A stretch of DNA of 64,000 nt from Fen-1254 sp963769605 (GTDB lineage: Bacteria > Bacteroidota > Ignavibacteria > UBA10030), in the NCBI GenBank assembly GCA_963769605.1, contig CAVYML010000002.1, forward strand, positions 124,001-188,000. Direction: 5' to 3'. This document shows, in pieces, positions 56,434 through 64,000 of the stretch. Every line of letters starts with the position of its first letter. Within the stretch, counting starts at the first letter, position 1. The notes beneath the pieces are model-generated. The model was not told the DNA's origin. It was given only the letters and a program-made list of their open reading frames with translations, and made no database searches. A program made the translations under genes and the position numbers.

Positions 56434-56733
56434 TTATGTCGGGGAAGCAAATAATCTCGCAAAGCCGTTGTACGGCACGAGAGGCGCGATATCGAAAGTG
56501 ATCAAACCCGCTTGCATGAGAGGCAGAGAATTTAATGCGGCGTGCGCGGATTCGAGGGAATCGCATTCCATCATAATGACCGCTTCATGCCTGTCTGAGC
56601 GTAAATATATTTCTCGAAAAACTCCTTGCTGTGTCAGCTTCCATGCCTGCATTGATTCCATGCGGAGAATTTCCGGTGTAAATCGATTTTCGCCGATATC
56701 AGGAATTTCTTTTTCGAGTGCAAGAAATTTCAT
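56434..56733 (-). CDS. Small dimeric alpha/beta-barrel-like protein (muconolactone-isomerase-like)
   Basis: 99 residues. The pattern FLALEKEIPDI, ESMQAWKLTQQGVFREIYLR, AVIMMECDSLESAHAALNSL and LPLMQAGLITFDIAPLVPY fits the ferredoxin-like dimeric barrel of muconolactone-isomerase/YciI-type proteins. No catalytic residue can be named. Confidence 0.65.
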   Translation of the reverse strand: MKFLALEKEIPDIGENRFTPEILRMESMQAWKLTQQGVFREIYLRSDRHEAVIMMECDSLESAHAALNSLPLMQAGLITFDIAPLVPYNGFARLFASPT

Positions 56734-56751
56734 GCGCTTGTCCTTTTAGAA

Positions 56752-56835
56752 ATTGATGAATGGTCGATGGTAAATGGTAAAAACAAAAAAACTGAATAAC
56801 CGAACAGCTGATAAACCGACAACCGCATAACCGCA
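56752..56835. repeat. Short-word repeat tract (AACCGA/ATAAACCG type)
   Basis: GATGAATGGTCGATGGTAAA, then AACTGAATAACCGAACAGC, TGATAAACCGACAACCGC and ATAACCGCAC. It fills the gap between two small minus-strand genes. Confidence 0.65.
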
Positions 56836-56839
56836 CAAA

Positions 56840-57058
56840 TTAAAAATATCTGTTGCTGATAATGGGTACAATAAAGTATGCAATGCACATACCGGCAAAG
56901 GAGAGTCCGCCCACAGCCAGAACAGACCAGAATACCATGGCTAGTTCGCTGTCGTTCTTTCGGGCGATTTTGATTGCGCGGTACATTCCGAAACCTCCTG
57001 CAAGGAGACATATCGCCGTAAAAATTCCAGCAGCGAGAAGAACGACACTATCGGGCAT
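56840..57058 (-). CDS. Small membrane protein with two TM helices
   Basis: 72 residues: VVLLAAGIFTAICLLAGGFGM, a charged cytoplasmic loop (RAIKIARKNDSE) and VFWSVLAVGGLSFAGMCIAYF. No family recognised. It lies 15 bp after the next gene upstream on this strand. Confidence 0.6.
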   Translation of the reverse strand: MPDSVVLLAAGIFTAICLLAGGFGMYRAIKIARKNDSELAMVFWSVLAVGGLSFAGMCIAYFIVPIISNRYF

Positions 57059-57073
57059 TGATGATTTTATCCT

Positions 57074-57475
57074 CTATAATTTATCAGTTGAGTTTGCTTT
57101 TTTGATCGATTCCACTGCAAGAGTCTGACCCCGTACGATTCCCGTCACAGTTACCCGAATGTTGTCTTTTTGATTCAGAGACTTGCAATATGTTAATGCC
57201 ATTTTATTGCCGGCATCGTCTAAGAGGTAAAGCACACCGTCGACGATCAGCCCGTATCCTTGTGCAGCGCAAGCTTCATCGATGTTGCACTCTCGTGTAT
57301 GCCGCTGGGCTTTCAATTCGATCTTTTCTTTTGAGTTTTCCATAATTGTCATTGCACATCCCTTGTCGACTAAATATCCGACAAGAATATTTTCGGTCGT
57401 TTGAGATTTGCCGGAATGCTGGGCCGTAATAATCAGAACGGCACATGCAGCAAGAAAAATGGAGATTGAACGCAT
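57074..57475 (-). CDS. Secreted protein of about 110 mature residues, unknown
   Basis: 133 residues with a signal peptide (ISIFLAACAVLIITAQ). GYLVDKGCAM, HTRECNIDEACAAQGYGLIV, DGVLYLLDDAGNKMALTYC and VTVTGIVRG show a beta-rich periplasmic domain with five cysteines, at least one pair probably disulphide-bonded. Similar small proteins are found in Chlorobi- and Acidobacteria-type genomes, but no name is certain. Near a TlpA-type thioredoxin, which could serve it. Confidence 0.65.
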   Translation of the reverse strand: MRSISIFLAACAVLIITAQHSGKSQTTENILVGYLVDKGCAMTIMENSKEKIELKAQRHTRECNIDEACAAQGYGLIVDGVLYLLDDAGNKMALTYCKSLNQKDNIRVTVTGIVRGQTLAVESIKKANSTDKL

Positions 57476-57600
57476 AGAAGTATTCCCGATTATTGAAGAA
57501 CGTATTGAAAAATATTTTTAATTCGTACTGTCTCTTTTATCGTTCCCAAAACGACAAAAGAACTTTTAAGTTTCAATGAATCGTCGATTAAAAACGATTC

Positions 57601-58113
57601 TTAGTTTTTCTTCGGTTTTTGAGTCTCCTTCGCTTTTGGGAGTATAGCTTTTACTTTTGTTTCAAAGATTTCTTTTGTCAACATGCCGATCTGATGATCG
57701 ATAATAATTCCATTGGAATCTATGAAAAAAGTAGCAGGTATGCCATCGAAGTTGCCATAATCCTGAACGACGTCCTGGTTGCCAAGGACGACCGGGTAGG
57801 GGATTTTTGTTTCTTTTATGAATGGCTTTACAATATCCCAGCCCTCTTGATCGATGGAAATGCCGATAATGATGAGTCCTCTCTCTTTATATTTCTTATA
57901 AACCTGGATAAGATCGGGAATTTCCTGCTTACACGGCGGACACCATGTAGCCCAGAAATTGAGAACGACAGCTTTCCCTTTGAATTTGGAGAGTTCTATT
58001 GTCTTTCCATCGGATGTTTTTAAAGAAAAATTTGGAGCTTTAGTCTGCTGTGCAAGAAATGTTGTAGTTATGAAGAAAAAAAATAAAGTTAAGAAATTTA
58101 ATCTGCTGCGCAT
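57601..58113 (-). CDS. TlpA/ResA-type periplasmic thioredoxin
   Basis: 170 residues with a signal peptide (LTLFFFFITTTFLAQ). APNFSLKTSDGKTIELSKFK leads to NFWATWCPPCKQEIP (CPPC active site, near residue 61). GIPATFFIDSNGIIIDHQIG holds the cis-Pro loop. It reduces disulphides of exported proteins, for example in cytochrome c maturation. Ends with a Lys-rich tail (PKAKETQKPKKN). Confidence 0.93.
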   Translation of the reverse strand: MRSRLNFLTLFFFFITTTFLAQQTKAPNFSLKTSDGKTIELSKFKGKAVVLNFWATWCPPCKQEIPDLIQVYKKYKERGLIIIGISIDQEGWDIVKPFIKETKIPYPVVLGNQDVVQDYGNFDGIPATFFIDSNGIIIDHQIGMLTKEIFETKVKAILPKAKETQKPKKN

Positions 58114-58281
58114 AAATCGATCCCTTTTTATTTAACACCGGTGCCTTTGTCCTTTCTATAACAATTCCCTAAGGGAATGGTTTCCATTATTCCATAGAAA
58201 AAATCGAATTTTCTCGAATTGTTTCGGTTTACAATGCTTGATTGTTGCTTTTCTTCCGAATTCCGGCAATATTCATGTCGT

Positions 58282-59244
58282 ATGGAGCAACCAAAATATG
58301 TCGTCGGTATAGACGGCGGCGGAACGAAAACGGCCGCTGTGGTGTGCGATCTCGAAGGATCAATTCATGCAGAAGCGCAAGCCGGTACGTCCAATGCACT
58401 GAATATCGGATTTGAGAACGCGGCAAAGACGATCCTTGATCTCATCGAGGAATGCCGACGTACACTTGGATGCACGATTTCTCAATTTGGTTTCATCGTA
58501 GCAGGCCTTGCAGGAATGGGACGCGAGGCAGATCGATTACATATGGAGTCCATGTTAAAAAAAATGGCTGCTGCATGGGATTGGGACTTGGCCGATTTAT
58601 CGATTGAAACGGATGGCCGTATCGCACTCGAAGGAGCTTTTAGAGGAAAACCGGGAATTGTGATCATAGCGGGAACCGGTTCACTTATAATTGCCAAAGA
58701 TGCACGGGGAATAATACATCGCGCCGGAGGATGGGGAAGAATCATAGGCGACAATGGAAGCGGTTATGCGATCGGACGTGAGGCATTACGGGCGGTTATA
58801 CGGGGAATCGATGGAATGGGGCCGAAAACAGCGCTGACCAAACTTCTTGCGAGGAATTTCGGCCTTGATTCCCATGAATCGATTATGAACGCGGTTTATA
58901 AGAACAACTTAGATATTGCAAGCATCGCACCGCTCGTTATCGAAACCGCCGGAAAATCGGATGCGACGGCAGACAACATAATCCGGAATGAAGCGCTCAA
59001 ACTAACTGATGGAGTAGCTGTGCTTCTGCGGCATTTTAAAGCCAGACAGGTTCCTCTGGCTTTTGCCGGCGGCCTATTGTCGATAAATTCGGTTTATTCG
59101 AAAAAAGTGCGGGCGAATCTCAGGAGACGATTTCCCAAAATACGTTTTCAGGAACCTGAACAAGGTCCAATGCTCGGTGCAGCATTGATAGCGATTCGAA
59201 AATTGATCCAGAGACGTGGACGAGAACTCATGAGTTGCAAATAG
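58282..59244 (+). CDS. BadF/BadG/BcrA-type ATPase; probable amino-sugar kinase
   Basis: 320 residues from the ATG of MEQPKYVVGIDGGGTKTAAV, whose phosphate-1 loop is typical of the ASKHA fold. IAGTGSLIIAKDA is the phosphate-2/sugar segment, GGWGRIIGDNGSGYAIGREA is the signature of GlcNAc kinase-like and MurK-like members, and LAFAGGLL is the adenosine motif. Probable substrates are GlcNAc or MurNAc. Opens the kinase - GT2 - GNAT-DUF4922 - SpoIID cluster. Confidence 0.9.
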   Translation: MEQPKYVVGIDGGGTKTAAVVCDLEGSIHAEAQAGTSNALNIGFENAAKTILDLIEECRRTLGCTISQFGFIVAGLAGMGREADRLHMESMLKKMAAAWDWDLADLSIETDGRIALEGAFRGKPGIVIIAGTGSLIIAKDARGIIHRAGGWGRIIGDNGSGYAIGREALRAVIRGIDGMGPKTALTKLLARNFGLDSHESIMNAVYKNNLDIASIAPLVIETAGKSDATADNIIRNEALKLTDGVAVLLRHFKARQVPLAFAGGLLSINSVYSKKVRANLRRRFPKIRFQEPEQGPMLGAALIAIRKLIQRRGRELMSCK

Positions 59245-59363
59245 ATGCCGCGAAACCGTCTTAGAATGAGACACGAATTCCCCCGGAATCGACTTTTCGT
59301 CCACGTCTCCAGGAATGAGTGCGGGAAAATATTTCCCGTATTCGCCGTTCATCGAAACAAAAA

Positions 59364-60830
59364 ATGATAACAGTCATACTCCCGTCACATTCAAATATCG
59401 GTTCAGATAGTGGCCTTCTGCGCTCCTGCATCGAATCGCCGCTTGTGAAGCATATCATTCTTGCGGGGATGAATCGCAATACATTTCGGAAATGTACTTT
59501 TGTTCAATGCTCTTCATTGTTTGCGGGCAAAGCTTTGCGGAAGATCCTTCCGCTTGTAAAGACAGAGTATTTTATTTTTATTGCTGAGCCTCAAAATGTT
59601 GAAATCGATGATAGGACATTCAGCAGGCTCTTATCTGTCGCTCTACAAAGCGGTGCCGGCATGGTATATGCCGATTATGCCGAAATGAAAAATGGAAACA
59701 GGATCGAGCATCCGGTAAACGATTATCAAATCGGAAGTTTGCGCGATTCGTTCGACTTCGGTCCAGTCCTGATCTTTTCCACCGCGGCGGTCAAAAAATC
59801 GCTCAAACGATACGGCGAAATACGAAACAGCGAATGGTCCGGATGGTACGACCTCCGTTTAAAACTTTCCATCGATCAATCATTGTTTCATCTGCCGGAA
59901 GTGTTATGCGTAAAAACCGAATTTGACGCACGCACATCGGGTGAAAAGCAATTCGATTATGTCGATCTGCGGAACCGGCACGTTCAGATGGAAATGGAAA
60001 AAACAGCAACAGAACACCTAAAGCGGATCGGCGCGTATCTCATGCCAAAATTTTCAAACGCGCCGAAAACGCTGGAAAAATTTCCGGCTGAAGCGAGTGT
60101 GATTATTCCTGTCCGCAACCGCGCACGTTTGATAGCAGATGCGGTCGACAGCGCAGTTTCGCAACAAACGGACTTCTTTATGAATTGTATCGTAGTGGAT
60201 AATTATTCGAGCGACGGTACGACAGAAATCCTCCGCAAGTTGGCTGAAAAAGATGCACGTGTAAAACATATCGTTCCTGTGCGGCGCAATCTCGGCATCG
60301 GAGGATGCTGGAACGAAGCGGTTTTTTCGGAGCACTGCGGAAGATACGCCGTTCAGCTCGATTCAGACGACCTCTATGCGAACGAAAAAACGGTGCAAAT
60401 AATGATCGATGAATTTCACCGGAACAAATTTGCGATGGTGATCGGCTCGTATACGCTTGTGGATATGAATCTGGAAGAACTTCCACCCGGCATTATCGAT
60501 CACCGAGAATGGACTCCGAACAACGGCAGGAACAATGCATTGAGGATTAACGGCCTCGGCGCTCCTCGCGCATTCGATACGGAAGTGCTGCGAAGCATCG
60601 GTGGTTTTCCGAATGTCAGTTACGGTGAGGATTATGCGGCGGCGTTGAATATTTCGCGGCGGTATCGGATCGGAAGAATATATGAATCGATATATCTTTG
60701 CCGCCGGTGGGAAGGGAATACCGATGCGGCGCTGCAAGGAGAGAGTCTTAACCGGAACGATGCGTATAAAGATGTTCTCCGTTCATTGGAAATTCGTGCG
60801 CGCCAACAAATGAATCGGGGGCGCTTGTGA
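59364..60830 (+). CDS. Double-domain GT2-like glycosyltransferase
   Basis: 488 residues from ATG 59364. The C-terminal domain (about 240-470) is an ordinary GT-A family 2 domain: SVIIPVRNRARLIADAVDSA, VVDNYSSDGTTEIL, and AVQLDSDDLYANEKTV with the DxD. The N-terminal half (1-230) also begins like a GT2 (MITVILPSHSNIGSDSGLL, then GMVYADYAEM) but lacks a clear DxD, so it is probably an inactive or differently used second copy. Overlaps the next gene by 4 bases. Confidence 0.87.
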   Translation: MITVILPSHSNIGSDSGLLRSCIESPLVKHIILAGMNRNTFRKCTFVQCSSLFAGKALRKILPLVKTEYFIFIAEPQNVEIDDRTFSRLLSVALQSGAGMVYADYAEMKNGNRIEHPVNDYQIGSLRDSFDFGPVLIFSTAAVKKSLKRYGEIRNSEWSGWYDLRLKLSIDQSLFHLPEVLCVKTEFDARTSGEKQFDYVDLRNRHVQMEMEKTATEHLKRIGAYLMPKFSNAPKTLEKFPAEASVIIPVRNRARLIADAVDSAVSQQTDFFMNCIVVDNYSSDGTTEILRKLAEKDARVKHIVPVRRNLGIGGCWNEAVFSEHCGRYAVQLDSDDLYANEKTVQIMIDEFHRNKFAMVIGSYTLVDMNLEELPPGIIDHREWTPNNGRNNALRINGLGAPRAFDTEVLRSIGGFPNVSYGEDYAAALNISRRYRIGRIYESIYLCRRWEGNTDAALQGESLNRNDAYKDVLRSLEIRARQQMNRGRL

Positions 60831-62356
60831 GTGTGAATATCGCCATTCGACGCTGGACTCAGGATGATGCCGGGGCTGTATACCGGCTCTTGCGTGATAC
60901 ATGGCTCGCCGCGTACTCATCATTCATTCCGGAGAACGATCTTTTGGAATATCTTGAAATGCATTATCGTCCCGGTGTTCTTAAAATTTTTATCAATGAA
61001 CCTGAGACACATGGATATGTCGCGGAAGTAAACGGTGTTCTTGCCGGATATATGCGCTTGAAGATCGAGTTTGGGGCATCGAAAGTTTTTGTGAGTCAGT
61101 TATACGTCCTGCCTCTTTTTCAAAAACTCGGAATCGGCAAAAAACTGATGCATACAGCGGCGAATGACGCGATGGATGCGGGATGCGACCGGCTCTGGAT
61201 CGGTGTGATGATGCAAAACGACGCCTCCGTGCAATGGTACAGATCGCTTGGATATCGTATTGAAAGGATCGAACCGTTTACTATGGGACGAACGACTGTC
61301 GATCACTATATCGGTTTCATAGAAATACACAGTGCCGGCCGGGAACATTCATTCCGTCCGGAGGTGCATATACCGGCGGAGAAAATATTTTCCGTATATT
61401 CACCGGATGCGAAAAAATCGCTCGGTGTTCAATGCGGCGATCTCTATGCCCGGCAGCGATTGCTCTGGAAATATTTCGATGAGGCAGTCCATTCTCTTTA
61501 TCATGTTCAAACGAAAACCCTACGATGCCGCAGCTTCGATGTCTTCGTGCAATATAATCAGGCGCGTCTTGCCAGCGCGAGTGCACTTGTCGATCCGGTT
61601 TCTATCAATCAACGTCCCTGCTTTCTGTGCGGAGAACAGCTCCCGCCGGAGCAGCTCTGTATCTTGTGGCGCGATGCTTTTCTCATCTTATGCAATCCGG
61701 CTCCGATTTTCCGTCCGCATTTTACGATCGTCTCTAAAGCGCATGCTCCGCAGGAAATCATGACCAATGTAATCGATATGCTGGAGCTTGCCCGCGATCT
61801 GTCACCGTCGTACTCTATCTTTTACAATGGGCCGAAATGCGGCGCTTCGGCTCCCGACCATGTTCATTTTCAAGTGAGTCCCTGGCGTGCTATGCCCTCC
61901 GAACTGGATGCGGTCGACGCCGGGCGAAGAGTTTTGCTTTATTATAAAAATCATGTTTCGGCGACCACTCTGAAAAAATACGGCCGCGCCGTGCTTGTTC
62001 TGGAATCGACCGACTGCGAAAATCTGAAAGCATATTTTTTGGGATTGATACATACTTGGAAGACGATGTTAGACTTGCATGATGAACCGCTGATGAACGT
62101 CTTGTGTTCGTATCAGGAAGAAGTATGGAGGCTGATTATTTTTCCCCGAAAAAAACATCGCACCGCATCGTACGGGCAAAATGAAAAAGAACAAATTCTC
62201 ATCAGCCCGGGAGCGGTCGATATGGCCGGATTATTTATCGCCCCGCGCCTGCTCGATTATGAACGCATAGATTCTGCACTTGTGGAATCTATCTATGCCG
62301 AGGTGGCGGAGGATGAAGGGTTTATCGAACAGTTGATTCGGGGCAGGGAAACATGA
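60827..62356 (+). CDS. GNAT acetyltransferase fused to a DUF4922 (HIT/GalT-like) nucleotidyltransferase
   Basis: 509 residues from GTG 60827. Residues 1-165 are a GNAT domain: YVAEVNGVLAGYMRLKIE, SQLYVLPLFQKLGIGKKLMH (acetyl-CoA loop) and VQWYRSLGYRI. Residues 200-509 are DUF4922, which has the HIT-like motif PDHVHFQ near residue 345 (HxHxQ, as in GalT/Ap4A phosphorylases) and a CFLCGE motif near 265. Such enzymes move nucleotidyl groups between phosphates. In one polypeptide they could acetylate a sugar and activate it as a nucleotide sugar. This is inference. Starts inside the GT2 stop codon and overlaps the SpoIID gene by 4 bases. Confidence 0.87.
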   Translation: MSVNIAIRRWTQDDAGAVYRLLRDTWLAAYSSFIPENDLLEYLEMHYRPGVLKIFINEPETHGYVAEVNGVLAGYMRLKIEFGASKVFVSQLYVLPLFQKLGIGKKLMHTAANDAMDAGCDRLWIGVMMQNDASVQWYRSLGYRIERIEPFTMGRTTVDHYIGFIEIHSAGREHSFRPEVHIPAEKIFSVYSPDAKKSLGVQCGDLYARQRLLWKYFDEAVHSLYHVQTKTLRCRSFDVFVQYNQARLASASALVDPVSINQRPCFLCGEQLPPEQLCILWRDAFLILCNPAPIFRPHFTIVSKAHAPQEIMTNVIDMLELARDLSPSYSIFYNGPKCGASAPDHVHFQVSPWRAMPSELDAVDAGRRVLLYYKNHVSATTLKKYGRAVLVLESTDCENLKAYFLGLIHTWKTMLDLHDEPLMNVLCSYQEEVWRLIIFPRKKHRTASYGQNEKEQILISPGAVDMAGLFIAPRLLDYERIDSALVESIYAEVAEDEGFIEQLIRGRET

Positions 62357-63714
62357 TTTCTGAGGAAACACATATCTCTGTCGGTATCATCCGGAAAGGG
62401 GAAAAAGTTTTCGGAACCTGTAAAGGAAATTATATTATCGGCGAAGGTATGAATTTCAGCGGGGCATTTTCTGCAGAGGCTGACGGCGATGTCGTTGTGC
62501 TGAGGAATGGGCAGATGCAGGAAATATCACGGGGCCATGAAATTGTACTGCATGCGCAGCAAGGCGCATCATTCATCTTAAACGATGTGGCAATCGGTAT
62601 TCAATTCCACTGGCAGAGAAATGAAGATCAGGAATTCGAAGGAGACCTTAGATTATGCGCCTTTGAGAAATCGATTGCCGCCATAAACGATATCGGACTG
62701 GAACAGTATCTGAAGAGCGTTATTTCTTCTGAGATGAGCGCGAATGCTCCGATAGAATTTCTTAAGGTACATGCCGCCGTATCACGAAGCTGGCTTGTTG
62801 CTATGCTCGGTCGAAAGGAAAAAATTTCAGAGGAGAAAGGGAGTGCAGTAAGGGGAAGATGGGACGACAAGGAAATCGTGCGATGGTACGACCGCGAAGA
62901 TCATCGCTTATTCGATGTTTGTGCAGACGATCACTGTCAGCGGTATCAAGGAATCACGAAAATTCATTCCGCTTCTGCCGTTCGAGCGGTGGAAGAAACC
63001 AAAGGGGTCTTCCTTATGCATAACGGAGAGATCTGCGATGCCCGTTTTCACAAATCGTGCGGCGGGAGGACGGAATTATTCGAAAACAATTGGGAAGACA
63101 CGCCGATTCCCTATTTGCAGTCCGTTTCCGATTCACCGGACCCGCTTTTACCCGTACGAACCGAAGAGGATGCGCGCCGCTGGATCATGAATGCGCCCGA
63201 TACGCATTGTCATACGGCATATTGTAATATGACGAATGACAATACAGCGGATCGAAATCTGCTGAAAAAAATTCTGCCGGATTTCGATCAAGAGACGGCC
63301 GATTACTTCCGGTGGAAGGTGGAATATTCCGCTCCGGAACTTGCGGCGCTTGTGTGGAAAAAATCGGGAATCGATTTCGGGGATATTCTGCATTTAGTCC
63401 CGCTGCAGCGGGGTCCTTCCGGAAGAATCTTCAGATTGAAAATAACCGGAACGAAGCGCACGATGATTGTCGGCAAAGAACTTGAAATAAGGAAATGGCT
63501 GTCCCCGTCACATCTCTTATCGGGTGCTTTCATCGTTGATACTTTAACGGATGAACGGAACATTCCGAAGCAATTCATTTTTCATGGAGCAGGATGGGGG
63601 CACGGCGTCGGATTATGCCAGATTGGAGCAGCGGCCATGGCGGAAGCGGGGACGGCGGCAGATACAATTGTTGCACATTACTTTAAAAACACGCATCTTA
63701 AAAAGTTATATTAA
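62353..63714 (+). CDS. SpoIID/LytB-domain protein
   Basis: 453 residues without a signal peptide. LEQYLKSVISSEMSANAPIE FLKVHAAVSRSW and FHKSCGGRTELFENNW are the SpoIID signatures, and the C-terminal GWGHGVGLCQIGAAAMAEAG matches GHGVGMSQWGA. SpoIID-type enzymes are lytic transglycosylases acting on peptidoglycan glycan chains, normally outside the membrane, so the missing signal is notable. It shares an operon with sugar kinase and DUF4922 genes, suggesting handling of cell-wall fragments. Confidence 0.88.
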   Translation: MISEETHISVGIIRKGEKVFGTCKGNYIIGEGMNFSGAFSAEADGDVVVLRNGQMQEISRGHEIVLHAQQGASFILNDVAIGIQFHWQRNEDQEFEGDLRLCAFEKSIAAINDIGLEQYLKSVISSEMSANAPIEFLKVHAAVSRSWLVAMLGRKEKISEEKGSAVRGRWDDKEIVRWYDREDHRLFDVCADDHCQRYQGITKIHSASAVRAVEETKGVFLMHNGEICDARFHKSCGGRTELFENNWEDTPIPYLQSVSDSPDPLLPVRTEEDARRWIMNAPDTHCHTAYCNMTNDNTADRNLLKKILPDFDQETADYFRWKVEYSAPELAALVWKKSGIDFGDILHLVPLQRGPSGRIFRLKITGTKRTMIVGKELEIRKWLSPSHLLSGAFIVDTLTDERNIPKQFIFHGAGWGHGVGLCQIGAAAMAEAGTAADTIVAHYFKNTHLKKLY

Positions 63715-63734
63715 GCATAGAGGAGACTGCAGGC

Positions 63735-64000
63735 TTGAAGGCTTTCACCTGGTCGGATGATCTAACCGTAGGGGATCCGGAATTAGACAGGCACCATCGT
63801 TCTATTGTCGATGCCATCGGCCGCATGGAACAGGCCTTGGAGAAAAATCAAAAGAACACAGTAACGGGTATGATTCTTTTTGAGCTGCAGCAATATGTTG
63901 AGATTCATTTTGCAGCTGAAGAAAAGCTGTTTCGGAAGACAGGTTTTCCCAAAGCGGAATCGCATCTTGCCGAGCATAGAGTATTTCAAGAAAAGCTCGA
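63735..64000 (+). CDS. Hemerythrin-family protein (5' part, runs off the window)
   Basis: TTG 63735 lies behind AGGAG and reads KAFTWSDDLTVGDPELDRHH, then RSIVDAIGRMEQAL. HFAAEEKLFRKTGFP and SHLAEHRVF follow. The conserved His of DRHH, the HxxxE and the HxxxH ligand pairs of the di-iron site are all present. These proteins bind oxygen or sense it. The final residues lie beyond position 64000. Same strand as the SpoIID gene, 20 bp after it. Confidence 0.88.
   Translation, partial: MKAFTWSDDLTVGDPELDRHHRSIVDAIGRMEQALEKNQKNTVTGMILFELQQYVEIHFAAEEKLFRKTGFPKAESHLAEHRVFQEKL

Overview
The window is a bacterial chromosome segment, not a plasmid or phage. It opens in the 3' third of a 16S rRNA gene and carries the rest of one rRNA operon (tRNA-Ile, tRNA-Ala, 23S, 5S). 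After that come about 50 mostly housekeeping and envelope genes. Gene content (DUF3078, DUF5916, DUF4922, BadF-type kinase, queDEFC, B1-type beta-lactamase fold) and the many intergenic short word repeats suggest the FCB group, most likely an Ignavibacteria/Chlorobi-type lineage. That placement is an inference; the partial 16S was not compared with a database.

Layout. 1-7620: rRNA operon. Its spacer holds about 20 tandem copies of a 137-bp unit carrying the 3' half of tRNA-Ala. The 3' tail of 5S is likewise reiterated downstream with a 136/137-bp period, each time with its terminator. 7778-15333: GT87-like membrane protein, rlmN, a beta-barrel-like protein, adk, a glycerophosphodiesterase and a TPR-CHAT lipoprotein whose catalytic residues look lost. 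15341-21392: the most interesting block. A LexA-like (XRE plus S24) regulator is divergent from a minus-strand cluster: a RecA/RadA-like ATPase without a P-loop, an 81-residue protein, and a B-family DNA polymerase with no recognisable exonuclease motifs and a rewritten motif C. An ECF-type sigma factor and a toast-rack protein follow. The control region holds three inverted-repeat operators, one inside a near-consensus promoter. This looks like a DNA-damage-inducible translesion cassette, organised like lexA2-imuA-imuB-dnaE2 but with a PolB.

21437-35686: DEAD-box helicase, BaiN-type flavoprotein, a two-domain M16 peptidase split by a frameshift, an esterase, a large DUF5916 protein, a zinc-ribbon/SH3 protein, a methyltransferase and the complete queuosine precursor operon queD-queE-queF-queC. 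35853-44776: DUF3078 protein, two adjacent decayed genes (B1 metallo-beta-lactamase and VOC protein, each with an in-frame stop), valS, an M23 endopeptidase split by a frameshift, an orphan ParA, a membrane protein and an FAH-family enzyme.

45033-54724: purM, DUF2721 protein, a surface glycan cluster (GT4, flippase, NodB-like deacetylase, GT4), a YmdB-type phosphoesterase, a methyltransferase and folD. 54851-64000: Cdd1-like HhH protein, methyltransferase, small proteins and a TlpA-type thioredoxin. Then comes a compact cluster of BadF-type sugar kinase, double GT2, GNAT-DUF4922 fusion and SpoIID-like protein, which may salvage and re-use cell-wall sugars. The window ends inside a hemerythrin gene.
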